52,270 nt of DNA, from the NCBI GenBank assembly GCA_913774845.1, contig CAJYJO010000027.1:1-52270 (forward strand), read 5' to 3'. Position 1 is the first letter of the stretch; each line of letters begins with the position of its first letter. The translations under genes were made by a program, and so were the position numbers. The stretch comes from an uncultured Microbacterium sp. Lineage in GTDB: Bacteria; Actinomycetota; Actinomycetes; Actinomycetales; Microbacteriaceae. Below the pieces are notes generated by a model that ran no database searches, had not been told where the DNA came from, and saw only the letters and a program-made list of their open reading frames with translations. Shown here piece after piece: positions 39,004 through 48,619 of the stretch.

Positions 39004-39311
39004 TGCACGCCCGCACGCGGCGGGCGCACGTTCCACCCGAACCGTTCGAGGGCGTCATGCAGGCGCCGGGCCTGCGCCCACGCGATCTCGGCCGAGACGT
39101 CGGAGTACACGTCGATCGCGAAGGGCGGAGGATCGGCGAACTTCGGGATCTCGACCTCGGCCCACGCGTGCGGCGCGAGCCAGACGCGGGGACTCATCGT
39201 GCCCGCGCCGTCGACACCCCCGTCGGCGGCGAAGGCGATGGCGTCGAGCGCGTCGATCTTCGTGATCGGCATGTTCACGACGAGGGTCACCGCGTGCAGC
39301 ACTCCGGTCAT
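39000..39311 (-). CDS. Unknown small protein heading a two-component operon
   Basis: A 103-residue soluble protein behind a good GGGAGG site. Notable stretches are VTLVVNMPITKIDALDAIAF, SPRVWLAPHAWAEVEIPKF and DPPPFAIDVYSDVSAEIAWA. There is no signal peptide or hydrophobic helix. I recognise no family. Its stop overlaps the response regulator start by GTGA, and the regulator overlaps the kinase the same way. The three products are therefore likely to be made in fixed ratio, and this protein may modulate the kinase or regulator. Confidence 0.75.
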   Translation of the reverse strand: MTGVLHAVTLVVNMPITKIDALDAIAFAADGGVDGAGTMSPRVWLAPHAWAEVEIPKFADPPPFAIDVYSDVSAEIAWAQARRLHDALERFGWNVRPPRAGVQ

Positions 39312-39414
39312 CGCGCACCTCCCTTTCCTCATCCTCACACGCGCTCGCCGGGGAAGGGCGGGTCGTTCCGCACCGGATGCGGGGTCTCGCCCCGCGCGAT
39401 CGGTGCGCCGCCGT

Positions 39415-39420
39415 TAGCCT
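39415..39420 (+). promoter_or_regulatory. -10 box TAGCCT of the NUDIX gene
   Basis: TAGCCT is followed by six bases and the ATG at 39427, the leaderless layout. Confidence 0.55.
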
Positions 39421-39426
39421 CGACCC

Positions 39427-40214
39427 ATGTCGTCTCCCCGCGCGCAGCTCGAAGCCCTCCTCGCCCGGGGCGTCGGCGACGTCTCGCCCGCTCTGCGGGC
39501 GGTCCCGGTCGAGGGTGAGGCGCGACCCGCGGCGGTTCTCATCCTGTTCGGCGTGCTCGACGGCATCCCGAGCTCTCGAGCGGCGGCGCACGTGCCGAGC
39601 GATCTCGACGTCCTCCTCCTGGCGCGGGCGAGCACCCTGCGTGCGCACCCCGGTCAGGTCGCCTTCCCGGGAGGGCGCGTGGACCCGGGCGATCGGGATG
39701 CCGTTGCCGCGGCGCTGCGCGAAGCGCGAGAGGAGACGGGGGTCGACACCGCCGGCGTCGAGGTCCTGGGCACCCTCGCACCGGTGCCGCTCGCCTTCTC
39801 ACGACACGAGGTCACCCCCGTTCTCGCGTGGTGGACGCGTCCTACCCCGGTCCGTGCGGTCGACGCGGCGGAATCGGCGGAGGTGTTCCGCGCCCCCGTC
39901 GCCGACCTTCTCGATCCCGCGCGTCGCGGGGTGAGCGTCATCCGACGAGACGGCCGCGAGTGGCGGGGACCGGCCTTCGCCCTGCAGACCACCCGGGGTC
40001 CGCAGACGGTGTGGGGGTTCACGGCCATGCTGCTCGATGGCCTTTTCGAACGGCTCGGATGGACGGAGCCGTGGGACCGCGAGCGAGAGATCGCCCTCCC
40101 CGGAGCGGTGGGGGCGGCGACGACGCGTCCGTCTCCGCGCGCTGACAGTAACGCTCCGGGCGGACTTCGTCATCCGCGCTGTGACGAGGGGCGCGGGTCG
40201 CTAGCGTGGGACCC

Positions 40215-40218
<4 letters not shown>
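39427..40218 (+). CDS. NUDIX hydrolase, CoA pyrophosphatase-like
   Basis: A 263-residue hydrolase. [16 protein letters not shown] runs into [12 protein letters not shown] (about 95-106), the NUDIX box with the UPF0035/CoA-type extension PGG and the preceding HxGQ(V/I)xFPGG, as in NudL. The acidic EExxG core is intact. A C-terminal extension of about 45 residues after [13 protein letters not shown] is unusual and low in complexity. The stop overlaps the pgi start (GTGA), which may explain the extension. Confidence 0.88.
40202..40207 (+). promoter_or_regulatory. -10 box TAGCGT of pgi, inside the NUDIX gene
   Basis: TAGCGT, seven bases, then the GTG at 40215, all inside the last codons of the NUDIX gene. 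It could drive pgi independently and leaderless. Confidence 0.5.
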
Positions 40219-41894
<1,676 letters not shown>

Positions 41895-42271
41895 CGCGCG
41901 AGATCGCGATGGGCGGGGAATCCCTCGCCGGGAGGCCGATTCGGCGAGATATTTTCCTCGCCGCATCGGCCTCTCGTCGTCGATGCCGGGCGTGTGGACC
42001 GCGGCGCGTGGGCCCAGTCTGCGCGCCGTGATGGGAAAGGCCAGGTCCGAGGGCATAACCGCCCACGCCGTCGGGATGCCCTCGCGGAGACGGGAAGGCC
42101 ATTCGTGCCGACGTGTCCGGCCCGGGGCGATGCCGTCCGCTCTCACCGGTCTTCCAGGTAACGAAAAGATAACGCCCAGAACCAGCGCCCATGCTCGGGG
42201 CCCGTGCCGACCCGACGGCACGACCGCCGTGCTCGATCCCGACGAGCGCGCCCCCCGACGAAAGATCTCTT
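41895..42271. other. 377-base region before the transglycosylase-like gene
   Basis: No gene is supported. It holds the pgi hairpin (41933-41972) and, near 42150-42180, an A-rich stretch (TAACGAAAAGATAACG) that is the only A/T-rich spot and may be the promoter of the following gene. I looked for a c-di-AMP (ydaO-type) riboswitch, which often precedes actinobacterial wall-hydrolase genes, and did not see its core. Confidence 0.4.
41933..41972 (+). terminator. Hairpin terminator of pgi
   Basis: AGGCCGATTCGGCGAG (41933-41948) pairs with CTCGCCGCATCGGCCT (41957-41972), 16 bp with one mismatch and an A/T-rich 8-base loop. It lies 38 bases after the pgi stop. Confidence 0.65.
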
Positions 42272-43180
42272 TTGCTGCGTTCCGACATCAAACTCACCCA
42301 CGTCAACCGCGCCCGGCGCACCCTCGTCACCGCCGCCACCTGCGCCGGCCTCGCGTTCGGCATGGTCGCGACCACCGGTCTCGCGATCGCCGCCCCCGTG
42401 TCGCTCCCGGACGCCTCCGCCTCGTCGTTCTCCGGGCCCAGCTCGTCGGTGCCCGTCTCGACCGCGCCCACCCTCGACGCCGTAAGCACGGGCGCGGACA
42501 CCGCGCTCGATGGCGCCCACGCGGCGCTGTCCGACGCGAGCGCCGTGCAGGCCGACGTCGCCGCGACGGGTCTGCCGCTCTCGATCGGCGACGCCTCGAT
42601 CGATACGACCACGCTGCAGGATGCCGTGGACCGGCTGACCTCGCGCGACCTGTTGCCCGTGCTGCTCGTGCCCGCCCTGAGCCAGAACGCCGAGACCGAG
42701 GCCGAGCGCGTGAGCACGCGTGTCGCGGAGGTCAAGGGCAGCCTGGAGCAGGCGAAGGCCGAGAAGGCCGCCGCCGACGCCGCGGCCGAGGCGCAGCGAC
42801 AGGCCGAGGCCGCGGCTGCCGCGGAGGCGCAGCGTCAGGCCGACGCCGCCGCCGCGCTGGCCCGGGTCAACACCCGCGACGGCGCCAAGGCGTACGCGGC
42901 GCAGCTCGCGTCCGAGAAGTACGGCTGGGGGAGCGATCAGTTCTCGTGCCTCTCGTCGCTGTGGACCAAGGAGTCGGGCTGGAACTACCAGGCCTACAAC
43001 AACGACGGCGGCGCCACGGGTATCCCTCAGGCGCTCCCCGGCAGCAAGATGGCCACGTTCGGCGCCGACTGGCAGACGAACGCCGCCACGCAGATCGCGT
43101 GGGGCCTGGACTACATCTCTCGCGGGTACGGCACTCCCTGCAGCGCGTGGGGCCACTCGCAGGCGATGAACTGGTACTGA
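42272..43180 (+). CDS. Secreted aggregation-promoting-factor / transglycosylase-like protein (copy 1)
   Basis: A 302-residue exported wall protein. A signal peptide (TLVTAATCAGLAFGMVATTG, about 15-34, cleavage near AIA) is followed by a Ser/Ala/Asp region and an Ala-rich coiled coil (AEAQRQAEAAAAAEAQRQ). The C-terminal 80 residues are the lysozyme-like domain with SCLSSLWTKESGWNYQAY (catalytic-type Glu), GIPQALPGSKMA and GYISRGYGTPCSAWGHS. It is a paralog of the protein at 48620-49612, which starts MRSD; here the same place reads TTG CTG then RSD, so the start is TTG at 42272 or CTG at 42275. Likely a peptidoglycan hydrolase. Confidence 0.85.
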   Translation: MLRSDIKLTHVNRARRTLVTAATCAGLAFGMVATTGLAIAAPVSLPDASASSFSGPSSSVPVSTAPTLDAVSTGADTALDGAHAALSDASAVQADVAATGLPLSIGDASIDTTTLQDAVDRLTSRDLLPVLLVPALSQNAETEAERVSTRVAEVKGSLEQAKAEKAAADAAAEAQRQAEAAAAAEAQRQADAAAALARVNTRDGAKAYAAQLASEKYGWGSDQFSCLSSLWTKESGWNYQAYNNDGGATGIPQALPGSKMATFGADWQTNAATQIAWGLDYISRGYGTPCSAWGHSQAMNWY

Positions 43181-43212
43181 GAATCCGCCCCACGGCGGCC
43201 TCCCGCACCGCT

Positions 43213-43228
43213 CAACGATATATCGTTG
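43213..43228. promoter_or_regulatory. PadR operator, 16-bp perfect palindrome
   Basis: CAACGATATATCGTTG is perfectly symmetric and lies 43 bases before the padR-type start, next to a TATCGC box. PadR-family regulators bind A/T-centred palindromes of this kind in their own promoters. Autoregulation is inferred. Confidence 0.65.
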
Positions 43229-43270
43229 TGTATCGCTGACCCAGATCGGGTCCGCGCGAAGGAGGTCGTC

Positions 43271-43849
43271 ATGAGTGGTTCATTCCTGGGAGACGCGTTC
43301 GGCGGACGCGGTGGCAACAACACTCCCGGCTGGCCGATGTCCAACATCCTCGAGGGTCTCGAGCAGCTGCGCACGCAGTTCGAGCAGAAGTCCGGCTCGA
43401 CGCCCCGCATGAACAAGGGCGACGTGCGCTCGGCCGTGCTGTCGCTCCTGCTCGAGCAGCCCATGCACGGGTACCAGATCATCCGGGAGATCGAGGACCG
43501 CAGCGGCGGGTCGTGGAAGCCGAGCCCGGGGTCGGTCTACCCCACGCTGCAGCTGCTGACCGACGAGGGCCTGGTGCAGGCCGAGGAGTCCAACGGTCGC
43601 AAGACCTACTCGCTCACCGCCGAGGGTCGCGCGGCGGCCGGCGACGAGACCACCGAGCGCACGGCGCCGTGGGAGGCGGCCGGTTCGCGGGACGGCGGTC
43701 GCATGACCGCGCTGCCCAAGGCCGGCATCGAACTCGCCCAGGCGGCGGCCCAGGTCGGGCGCACCGGCGACAAGGAGCAGGTCGCGCAAGCGGTCGAGAT
43801 CCTCGACGAGGCCCGCCGTAAGCTCTACTCCATCCTCGCCCAGGGTTGA
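43271..43849 (+). CDS. PadR family transcriptional regulator
   Basis: A 192-residue regulator. The PadR winged helix spans about 47-120, with VRSAVLSLLLEQPMHGYQII, SWKPSPGSVYPTLQLLTDEG and RKTYSLTAEGRAAA. The N-terminal 45 residues are Gly-rich (GDAFGGRGGNNTPG), as in many actinobacterial versions. A C-terminal helical part (ELAQAAAQVGRTGDKEQVAQA) serves for dimerisation. The ATG follows GAAGGAGG. It lies 52 bases before the AarF-type gene and probably controls it and itself through the palindrome upstream. Confidence 0.92.
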   Translation: MSGSFLGDAFGGRGGNNTPGWPMSNILEGLEQLRTQFEQKSGSTPRMNKGDVRSAVLSLLLEQPMHGYQIIREIEDRSGGSWKPSPGSVYPTLQLLTDEGLVQAEESNGRKTYSLTAEGRAAAGDETTERTAPWEAAGSRDGGRMTALPKAGIELAQAAAQVGRTGDKEQVAQAVEILDEARRKLYSILAQG

Positions 43850-43901
43850 GGTCGCGCCGGCTCGACGGGGGCGCTCCGCCCGTCGGCATCCAGGAGGATC
43901 G

Positions 43902-45599
43902 ATGACCGACGACGCCCTCATGAAGGCCCGCTACCGGCGGATCACGCGCTTCGCGGCGCGCTATCTGGTGCAGGCCTGGTGGTACGAGCTGTTCCTGCCG
44001 CGGTTCGGCCTCGGGTGGATCTCCGCCCGGGGCCGCACCCGCCGGCTCGAACGCATCGCGCAGCGGTTCCACGTGCTGGCGGTCGATCTGGGCGGCCTCA
44101 TGATCAAGGTCGGCCAGTTCATGTCGTCCCGCCTCGACGTGCTGCCACCCTCGATCACGAAGCAGCTCGAAGGGCTGCAGGACGAGGTGCCCGCGGTCCC
44201 GTTCAAGCAGATGCGCGCTCGCGCCGAGGCGGAGCTCGGGATGCCCTTGGAACGCGCTTTCGCGAGCGTCGACGAACGTCCCCTCGCGGCCGCCTCGCTG
44301 GGCCAGGCGCACCGAGCGATCCTGTCGGACGAGCTCGCCGCCGAGACCGGGCTGAGCGCGGTCGTCCTGAAGATCCAGCGCCCCGGGATCGATCGCATCG
44401 TCGACGTCGATCTGCGCGCCCTCCGCAAGGTCGGCGTCTGGCTCAGCAAGGTCGCCCTGGTCCGCGACCGCGTCGACATGCCCTCGCTCGTCGAGGAGTT
44501 CGCCGTCACGAGCCTCGAGGAGATCGACTACCTCCACGAGGCCGCGAACTCGGAGCGCTTCGCCGCCGATTTCGGGGGAGAGGGCGGTGTCGCGGTCCCC
44601 GATGTCGTCTGGGAACGCACCACCCGCCGCGTCCTCACCCTCCAGGACGTCACGGCGATCAAGATCAACGACGTCGACGCCCTCCGCGCGGCCGGCATCG
44701 ACCCCTCCGAGGTCGCCGCCCGCTTCGCGCGCGTGATGTTCGACCAGCTGTTCGACGACGGCTTCTTCCACGCCGACCCGCACCCCGGCAACGTCTTCGT
44801 GACCCCCCTCGGCACAACCACGGATGCCGGCACCCCGGCCTGGCGGTTCACCTTCATCGACTTCGGCATGATGGGCGAGGTTCCGCCGAGCCTGCGCCGC
44901 GGTCTGCGCCGCGTGCTCATCGCAGCCGCCTCCCGCGACGGGAAGGGCCTGGTCGACGGCATCCGGGATGTGGGCGTTCTGCTGCCCTCCGCCGACACCG
45001 TCCAGCTCGAGCGGGCCATGACGCAGCTGTTCTCGCGCTTCGGTGGCATGGGGTTCGCCGAACTGCAGGAGGTCGACCCGCGGGAGTTCCGCGCCTTCGC
45101 GATCGAGTTCGGCGACGTCGTGCGGTCCCTGCCGTTCCAGCTGCCCGAGAACTTCCTCCTCATCGTGCGGGCGATGTCGTTGACGAGCGGCATGTGCAGC
45201 GCGCTCGACCCGGCTTTCAACATCTGGGATGCCGTCGAGCCCTACGCCCAGCGCCTCATCCGCGAGGAGAGCGGCAACACCGCCCAGGCCTTCGTGCGCG
45301 AGGTGGGGGCGGTGGCCGTCGTCACCGCGCGCCTCCCGCGCCGCGCCGACAACCTCATCTCGCGTTTCGAGGACGGGTCGGTCTCGGTGCAGACGCCGCG
45401 CATCGAGAGACGCCTGCGCGATCTCGAGCGGATGATCCGCCGGGTGGTGTCGGCGGTGCTGTTCACGGGGCTCCTGATCGGCGGCATCCTCTTGCAGGGC
45501 GAACAGGCCGTGCTCGGCACCGTCCTCATGATCGCGTCGCTGGCGCCTCTGGCGCACGCGCTGCTCGCCGGTTTCGTGGCGCGCCGCAACGGCGCCTGA
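43902..45599 (+). CDS. AarF/UbiB (ABC1) family atypical kinase
   Basis: A 565-residue membrane-anchored atypical kinase of the ABC1/UbiB family. Typical stretches: IKVGQFMSSRLDVLP (KxGQ, about 67-81), the Ala-rich nucleotide loop PLAAASLGQAHRA, VVLKIQRPGI (ATP-site Lys), EIDYLHEAANSERF, FFHADPHPGNVFV (catalytic loop) and FIDFGMMGEV (DFG-like). Two hydrophobic helices end the chain (about 514-560). Family members support isoprenoid quinone synthesis or lipid homeostasis through ATPase activity. In menaquinone-using Actinobacteria the role is unclear. Co-transcribed with the PadR gene. Confidence 0.92.
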   Translation: MTDDALMKARYRRITRFAARYLVQAWWYELFLPRFGLGWISARGRTRRLERIAQRFHVLAVDLGGLMIKVGQFMSSRLDVLPPSITKQLEGLQDEVPAVPFKQMRARAEAELGMPLERAFASVDERPLAAASLGQAHRAILSDELAAETGLSAVVLKIQRPGIDRIVDVDLRALRKVGVWLSKVALVRDRVDMPSLVEEFAVTSLEEIDYLHEAANSERFAADFGGEGGVAVPDVVWERTTRRVLTLQDVTAIKINDVDALRAAGIDPSEVAARFARVMFDQLFDDGFFHADPHPGNVFVTPLGTTTDAGTPAWRFTFIDFGMMGEVPPSLRRGLRRVLIAAASRDGKGLVDGIRDVGVLLPSADTVQLERAMTQLFSRFGGMGFAELQEVDPREFRAFAIEFGDVVRSLPFQLPENFLLIVRAMSLTSGMCSALDPAFNIWDAVEPYAQRLIREESGNTAQAFVREVGAVAVVTARLPRRADNLISRFEDGSVSVQTPRIERRLRDLERMIRRVVSAVLFTGLLIGGILLQGEQAVLGTVLMIASLAPLAHALLAGFVARRNGA

Positions 45600-45630
45600 G
45601 GCCTTCCCGGGAGGACGGAGAACGCCTCCG

Positions 45631-45636
45631 TAGACT
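45631..45636 (+). promoter_or_regulatory. -10 box TAGACT of the helicase gene
   Basis: TAGACT is followed by six bases and the GTG at 45643. Leaderless start inferred; no ribosome binding site is present. Confidence 0.55.
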
Positions 45637-45642
45637 GGCTCC

Positions 45643-48615
45643 GTGCCGATCGACGCGAGCCGCCCCCTGCTCGGCTGGCGGTTCGACGGCTCGCTGCGCG
45701 CCTACCAGGCGGATGCCCTCGATCGTGTCGACGTCGACGCGGGGGAGCCGGTGCACCTGGTCGCCCCACCCGGGGCCGGCAAGACCCTGCTCGGTCTGCT
45801 GCTCGCCGCCCGTCGCGGCCGGCGGACGGTGGTGTTCGCGCCGACGACGGCGATCCGCGCGCAATGGGTGAGCGCCGCTCGCGCGCTCGCCCACGACGCC
45901 GCCGCCGCCGTGTCGGACGACCCCGCGAGCCCGGCGGATCTCACCGCCCTGACGTATCAGTCCGTGAGCGTCGTGCACTCGGGCGAGCCGTTCGGCGAGC
46001 TCGCTCGCGCCCGATGGGCCGCGGAGCTCGTCCAGGACGACCGCACTCCCGAGCAGGCCGACGACTGGCTCGTCGCTCTCCAGGAGAGCAATGCCGCGGC
46101 GTACGCCCGTGGCATCCGCTCCCGCTCCCGTGCCCTCCGTCGTTCCCTGGCGAGACAGGATGCCGCAGCCCTCACGGAGGCCCTGCATCCGAACGCCCGC
46201 GAGCTCCTCGATCGCCTCGTCGACGCCGGTGTCGAGACGATCGTGCTCGACGAGTGCCACCATCTCCTCGACCACTGGGCGCTGGTGGTCGCCGCCCTCG
46301 TGGCGCGGGTGCGAGCGAACGGCCGCGAGCCGCTCGTCATCGGCCTCACGGCCACCCTTCCCTCGCCCGACGACGCGAACGAGTACGAGAACTACGTCTC
46401 GTTGCTGGGCGAGGTCGACCTGGAGGTCCCGGTCCCGGCCGTGGTGCGTGAGGGCGACCTCGCTCCGTACCGCGATCTGGTCCACGTCGTCCGGCCGACC
46501 GACGAGGAGCTGGCCTTCCTCTCGGCCCACGCCGAGGCCCTCGCCGAGGCGCTGCAGACCACCTTCGCGGTGGGTTCCGGGCGCGCGTTCCTGCGCGATC
46601 TGCTCCAGCGGCCGGAGTCGGCGCGCGATACCGACCCGCTCCGTCCGCCCTCGGCGGCCCCCGGGGCCGCGCCGTCGGTCGAGGGCCGTGGTCGTCACCC
46701 GCGTGATCCGTCCGATGACGTCGATGCGGCTCTGACCGCGGCCTTCGCAGCCGATTTCGCCGGAGCCGAGGCGGCAGCGGCGATGTTCTCCATCGTCGCG
46801 CCCGACGACCCGCTCACCGCGCGCCTGCCGGCCGTCGCCCGCCGCGCACCCACGACCGAGGAGACGCTGCGCCTGCTCGGCCGTTTCGCCCTGGACCGGG
46901 TCCTTCCCGATCCGGAGCGCGCCGACGACTGGCAGCGGCTTCGTCGTCTCCTCGCGGATTTCGGCTTCGCCCTCACCGACCGGGGCGTGCGTCGCACGCG
47001 TGATCCGATCGACACGGTGCTGGCGTCGTCCGTGGCGAAGGACCGGGGAGCGTGCGACATCCTCGCCCGCGAGCGCGCCGAGCTCGGCGACCGCCTCCGC
47101 GCCCTCGTCGTCACCGACTTCGTCACCCACGGCAACGTGCACGGCGGTCTCCTCGGCGCGGCCGGAGCCGTTCGCACCTTCTCGATTGTGGCGACGGATG
47201 CCGAGACCTCGGCGCTGCGCTCGATCCTCGTCACGTCCTCGACGGTGCGCGTCGCGGGTCGGCACGCCGACACGGTCCTTCCCGCGTTGTCTCGAGAGCT
47301 CGGGTCGGACCTCACCGCGGAGCCCTGCTCCGACGACGCCGCCGCTCTCGAGGTCCGCGGGACCGCCGGTGCGGGCATCGTCGGCGCCGTCTCACGCCTT
47401 CTGTCCACCGGTGGTCTCGACGTGGTGGTCGGCACGCGCGGTCTCTTCGGCGAGGGCTGGGACTGCCCGGCGGTCAACACCTTAATCGACCTCACCGCAG
47501 TGGCCACGGCCTCGGCGACGCAGCAGCTGCGCGGGCGCACCCTGCGGCTCGACCCCGCGTGGCCCGAGAAGGTGGCCCACAACTGGACGGTCACGGCACT
47601 GCTCCCGCCCACGTCCCCTCTCGACGCGCAACCGGATGCCGCTCGCCTGCGCCGCAAGCACGCGTCGCTGTGGGGGCTCGACACCGACCACCCCGGCCGC
47701 ATCGTGCGCGGTCTGGAGGCCGCGCTCACGCACGATCGACGCGTCGCCCTCGACGAGGTGCTCGCCAAGGCACCGGGGTCGTCGCTGGACGGGGTGGACG
47801 GTCTGTCTGCCGTCCCGCCCCGGGCCGACACCCGCTCCGCGTGGCACGTCGGCAGCCCCTACGACGACCGGGAGGAGATCTCCGCCGTCGTGGAGCGTCC
47901 CGCTCGGACGCCCGTCTTCACGACGTCGGTGGTCGCGACGCGCGCGCTGGAGAGCTGGTCCGCCGCCGCTGTCGCCGGGCCCGCCGCGCTCCTGGCCGTC
48001 TCGTTCCTCCTCCCGCTGCCCGCTGGCGCGGTGCTGGGAGGCCTGAGCGCGCTGGTCGGCGCCGTCTTCTCGCCGCCCCTCGTCGCGGCGTGGCGACGAA
48101 CCCGTCGACAGGTCCGCGATGCCCCCGCGACGCTCGAGAACATCGCCCGGGTGATCTGGACGGCGCTGTCGGAGAGCGGGCGCGTGCACTCCTCGGCCGC
48201 TGCCCCGACGCTCGTCGTCGAGCAGGGGGATGCCGGCACCATCCGCGCCGACGTGCGCATCCCGGAGGCCGGCCTCGCCGATCAACGCGCGTTCGGGGCA
48301 GCCCTCGGGGAGGTGTGCGGGCCGATCCGAACTCCGCGTTTCGTACTCGAGATCGACCGCGGGGGAGGTCCCTGGTGGGTGCGCCGCGTCCTCGAGCGAG
48401 CGGGGCGCTCGCGTCCTCGCCACTTCGTCGCGGTACCCGCGGAGATCGGTCGTCGTCGCGTCGACGCCCTCCGCTTCCACGGTGCGTGGCAGGTCCACGT
48501 CGGGCCTGCCACGCTGCACGAGCTCGCGGGTCCGGAGAACCTCGCGCTGCTCGCACGAGCGCGCCGCACCGGAGGATTCTCCGGAGCGGCGCGCTCGGTC
48601 ATGCGGTGGAGCTGA
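45643..48615 (+). CDS. SF2 DEAD/DEAH-type helicase with C-terminal membrane hairpin
   Basis: A 990-residue protein with a complete superfamily 2 motor: Walker A APPGAGKT (41-48), DECHH (203-207), GLTATLP (234-240), VVVGTRGLFGEGWDCP (594-609) and motif VI QQLRGRTLR (627-635). A variable insert (about 320-480) separates the two RecA lobes. After the motor come two adjacent hydrophobic helices (about 774-793 and 795-814) and a 170-residue C-terminal domain (TLVVEQGDAG, PIRTPRFVLEIDRGGGPWWV) that I do not recognise. No nuclease motif is seen. A helicase tied to the membrane is unusual. It begins at a GTG with a leaderless-type promoter. Possible roles include DNA uptake or transfer, or defence, none shown. 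Confidence 0.85.
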   Translation: MPIDASRPLLGWRFDGSLRAYQADALDRVDVDAGEPVHLVAPPGAGKTLLGLLLAARRGRRTVVFAPTTAIRAQWVSAARALAHDAAAAVSDDPASPADLTALTYQSVSVVHSGEPFGELARARWAAELVQDDRTPEQADDWLVALQESNAAAYARGIRSRSRALRRSLARQDAAALTEALHPNARELLDRLVDAGVETIVLDECHHLLDHWALVVAALVARVRANGREPLVIGLTATLPSPDDANEYENYVSLLGEVDLEVPVPAVVREGDLAPYRDLVHVVRPTDEELAFLSAHAEALAEALQTTFAVGSGRAFLRDLLQRPESARDTDPLRPPSAAPGAAPSVEGRGRHPRDPSDDVDAALTAAFAADFAGAEAAAAMFSIVAPDDPLTARLPAVARRAPTTEETLRLLGRFALDRVLPDPERADDWQRLRRLLADFGFALTDRGVRRTRDPIDTVLASSVAKDRGACDILARERAELGDRLRALVVTDFVTHGNVHGGLLGAAGAVRTFSIVATDAETSALRSILVTSSTVRVAGRHADTVLPALSRELGSDLTAEPCSDDAAALEVRGTAGAGIVGAVSRLLSTGGLDVVVGTRGLFGEGWDCPAVNTLIDLTAVATASATQQLRGRTLRLDPAWPEKVAHNWTVTALLPPTSPLDAQPDAARLRRKHASLWGLDTDHPGRIVRGLEAALTHDRRVALDEVLAKAPGSSLDGVDGLSAVPPRADTRSAWHVGSPYDDREEISAVVERPARTPVFTTSVVATRALESWSAAAVAGPAALLAVSFLLPLPAGAVLGGLSALVGAVFSPPLVAAWRRTRRQVRDAPATLENIARVIWTALSESGRVHSSAAAPTLVVEQGDAGTIRADVRIPEAGLADQRAFGAALGEVCGPIRTPRFVLEIDRGGGPWWVRRVLERAGRSRPRHFVAVPAEIGRRRVDALRFHGAWQVHVGPATLHELAGPENLALLARARRTGGFSGAARSVMRWS

Positions 48616-48619
48616 GGGC

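Noticed and set aside
41973-42271. Possible c-di-AMP (ydaO-type) riboswitch before the wall-protein gene
   Set aside because: The conserved core of that riboswitch could not be found by eye in this stretch.
45526-47265. 579-codon reverse-strand frame opposite the helicase gene
   Set aside because: Composition is that of an antisense shadow and the forward frame has all helicase motifs.
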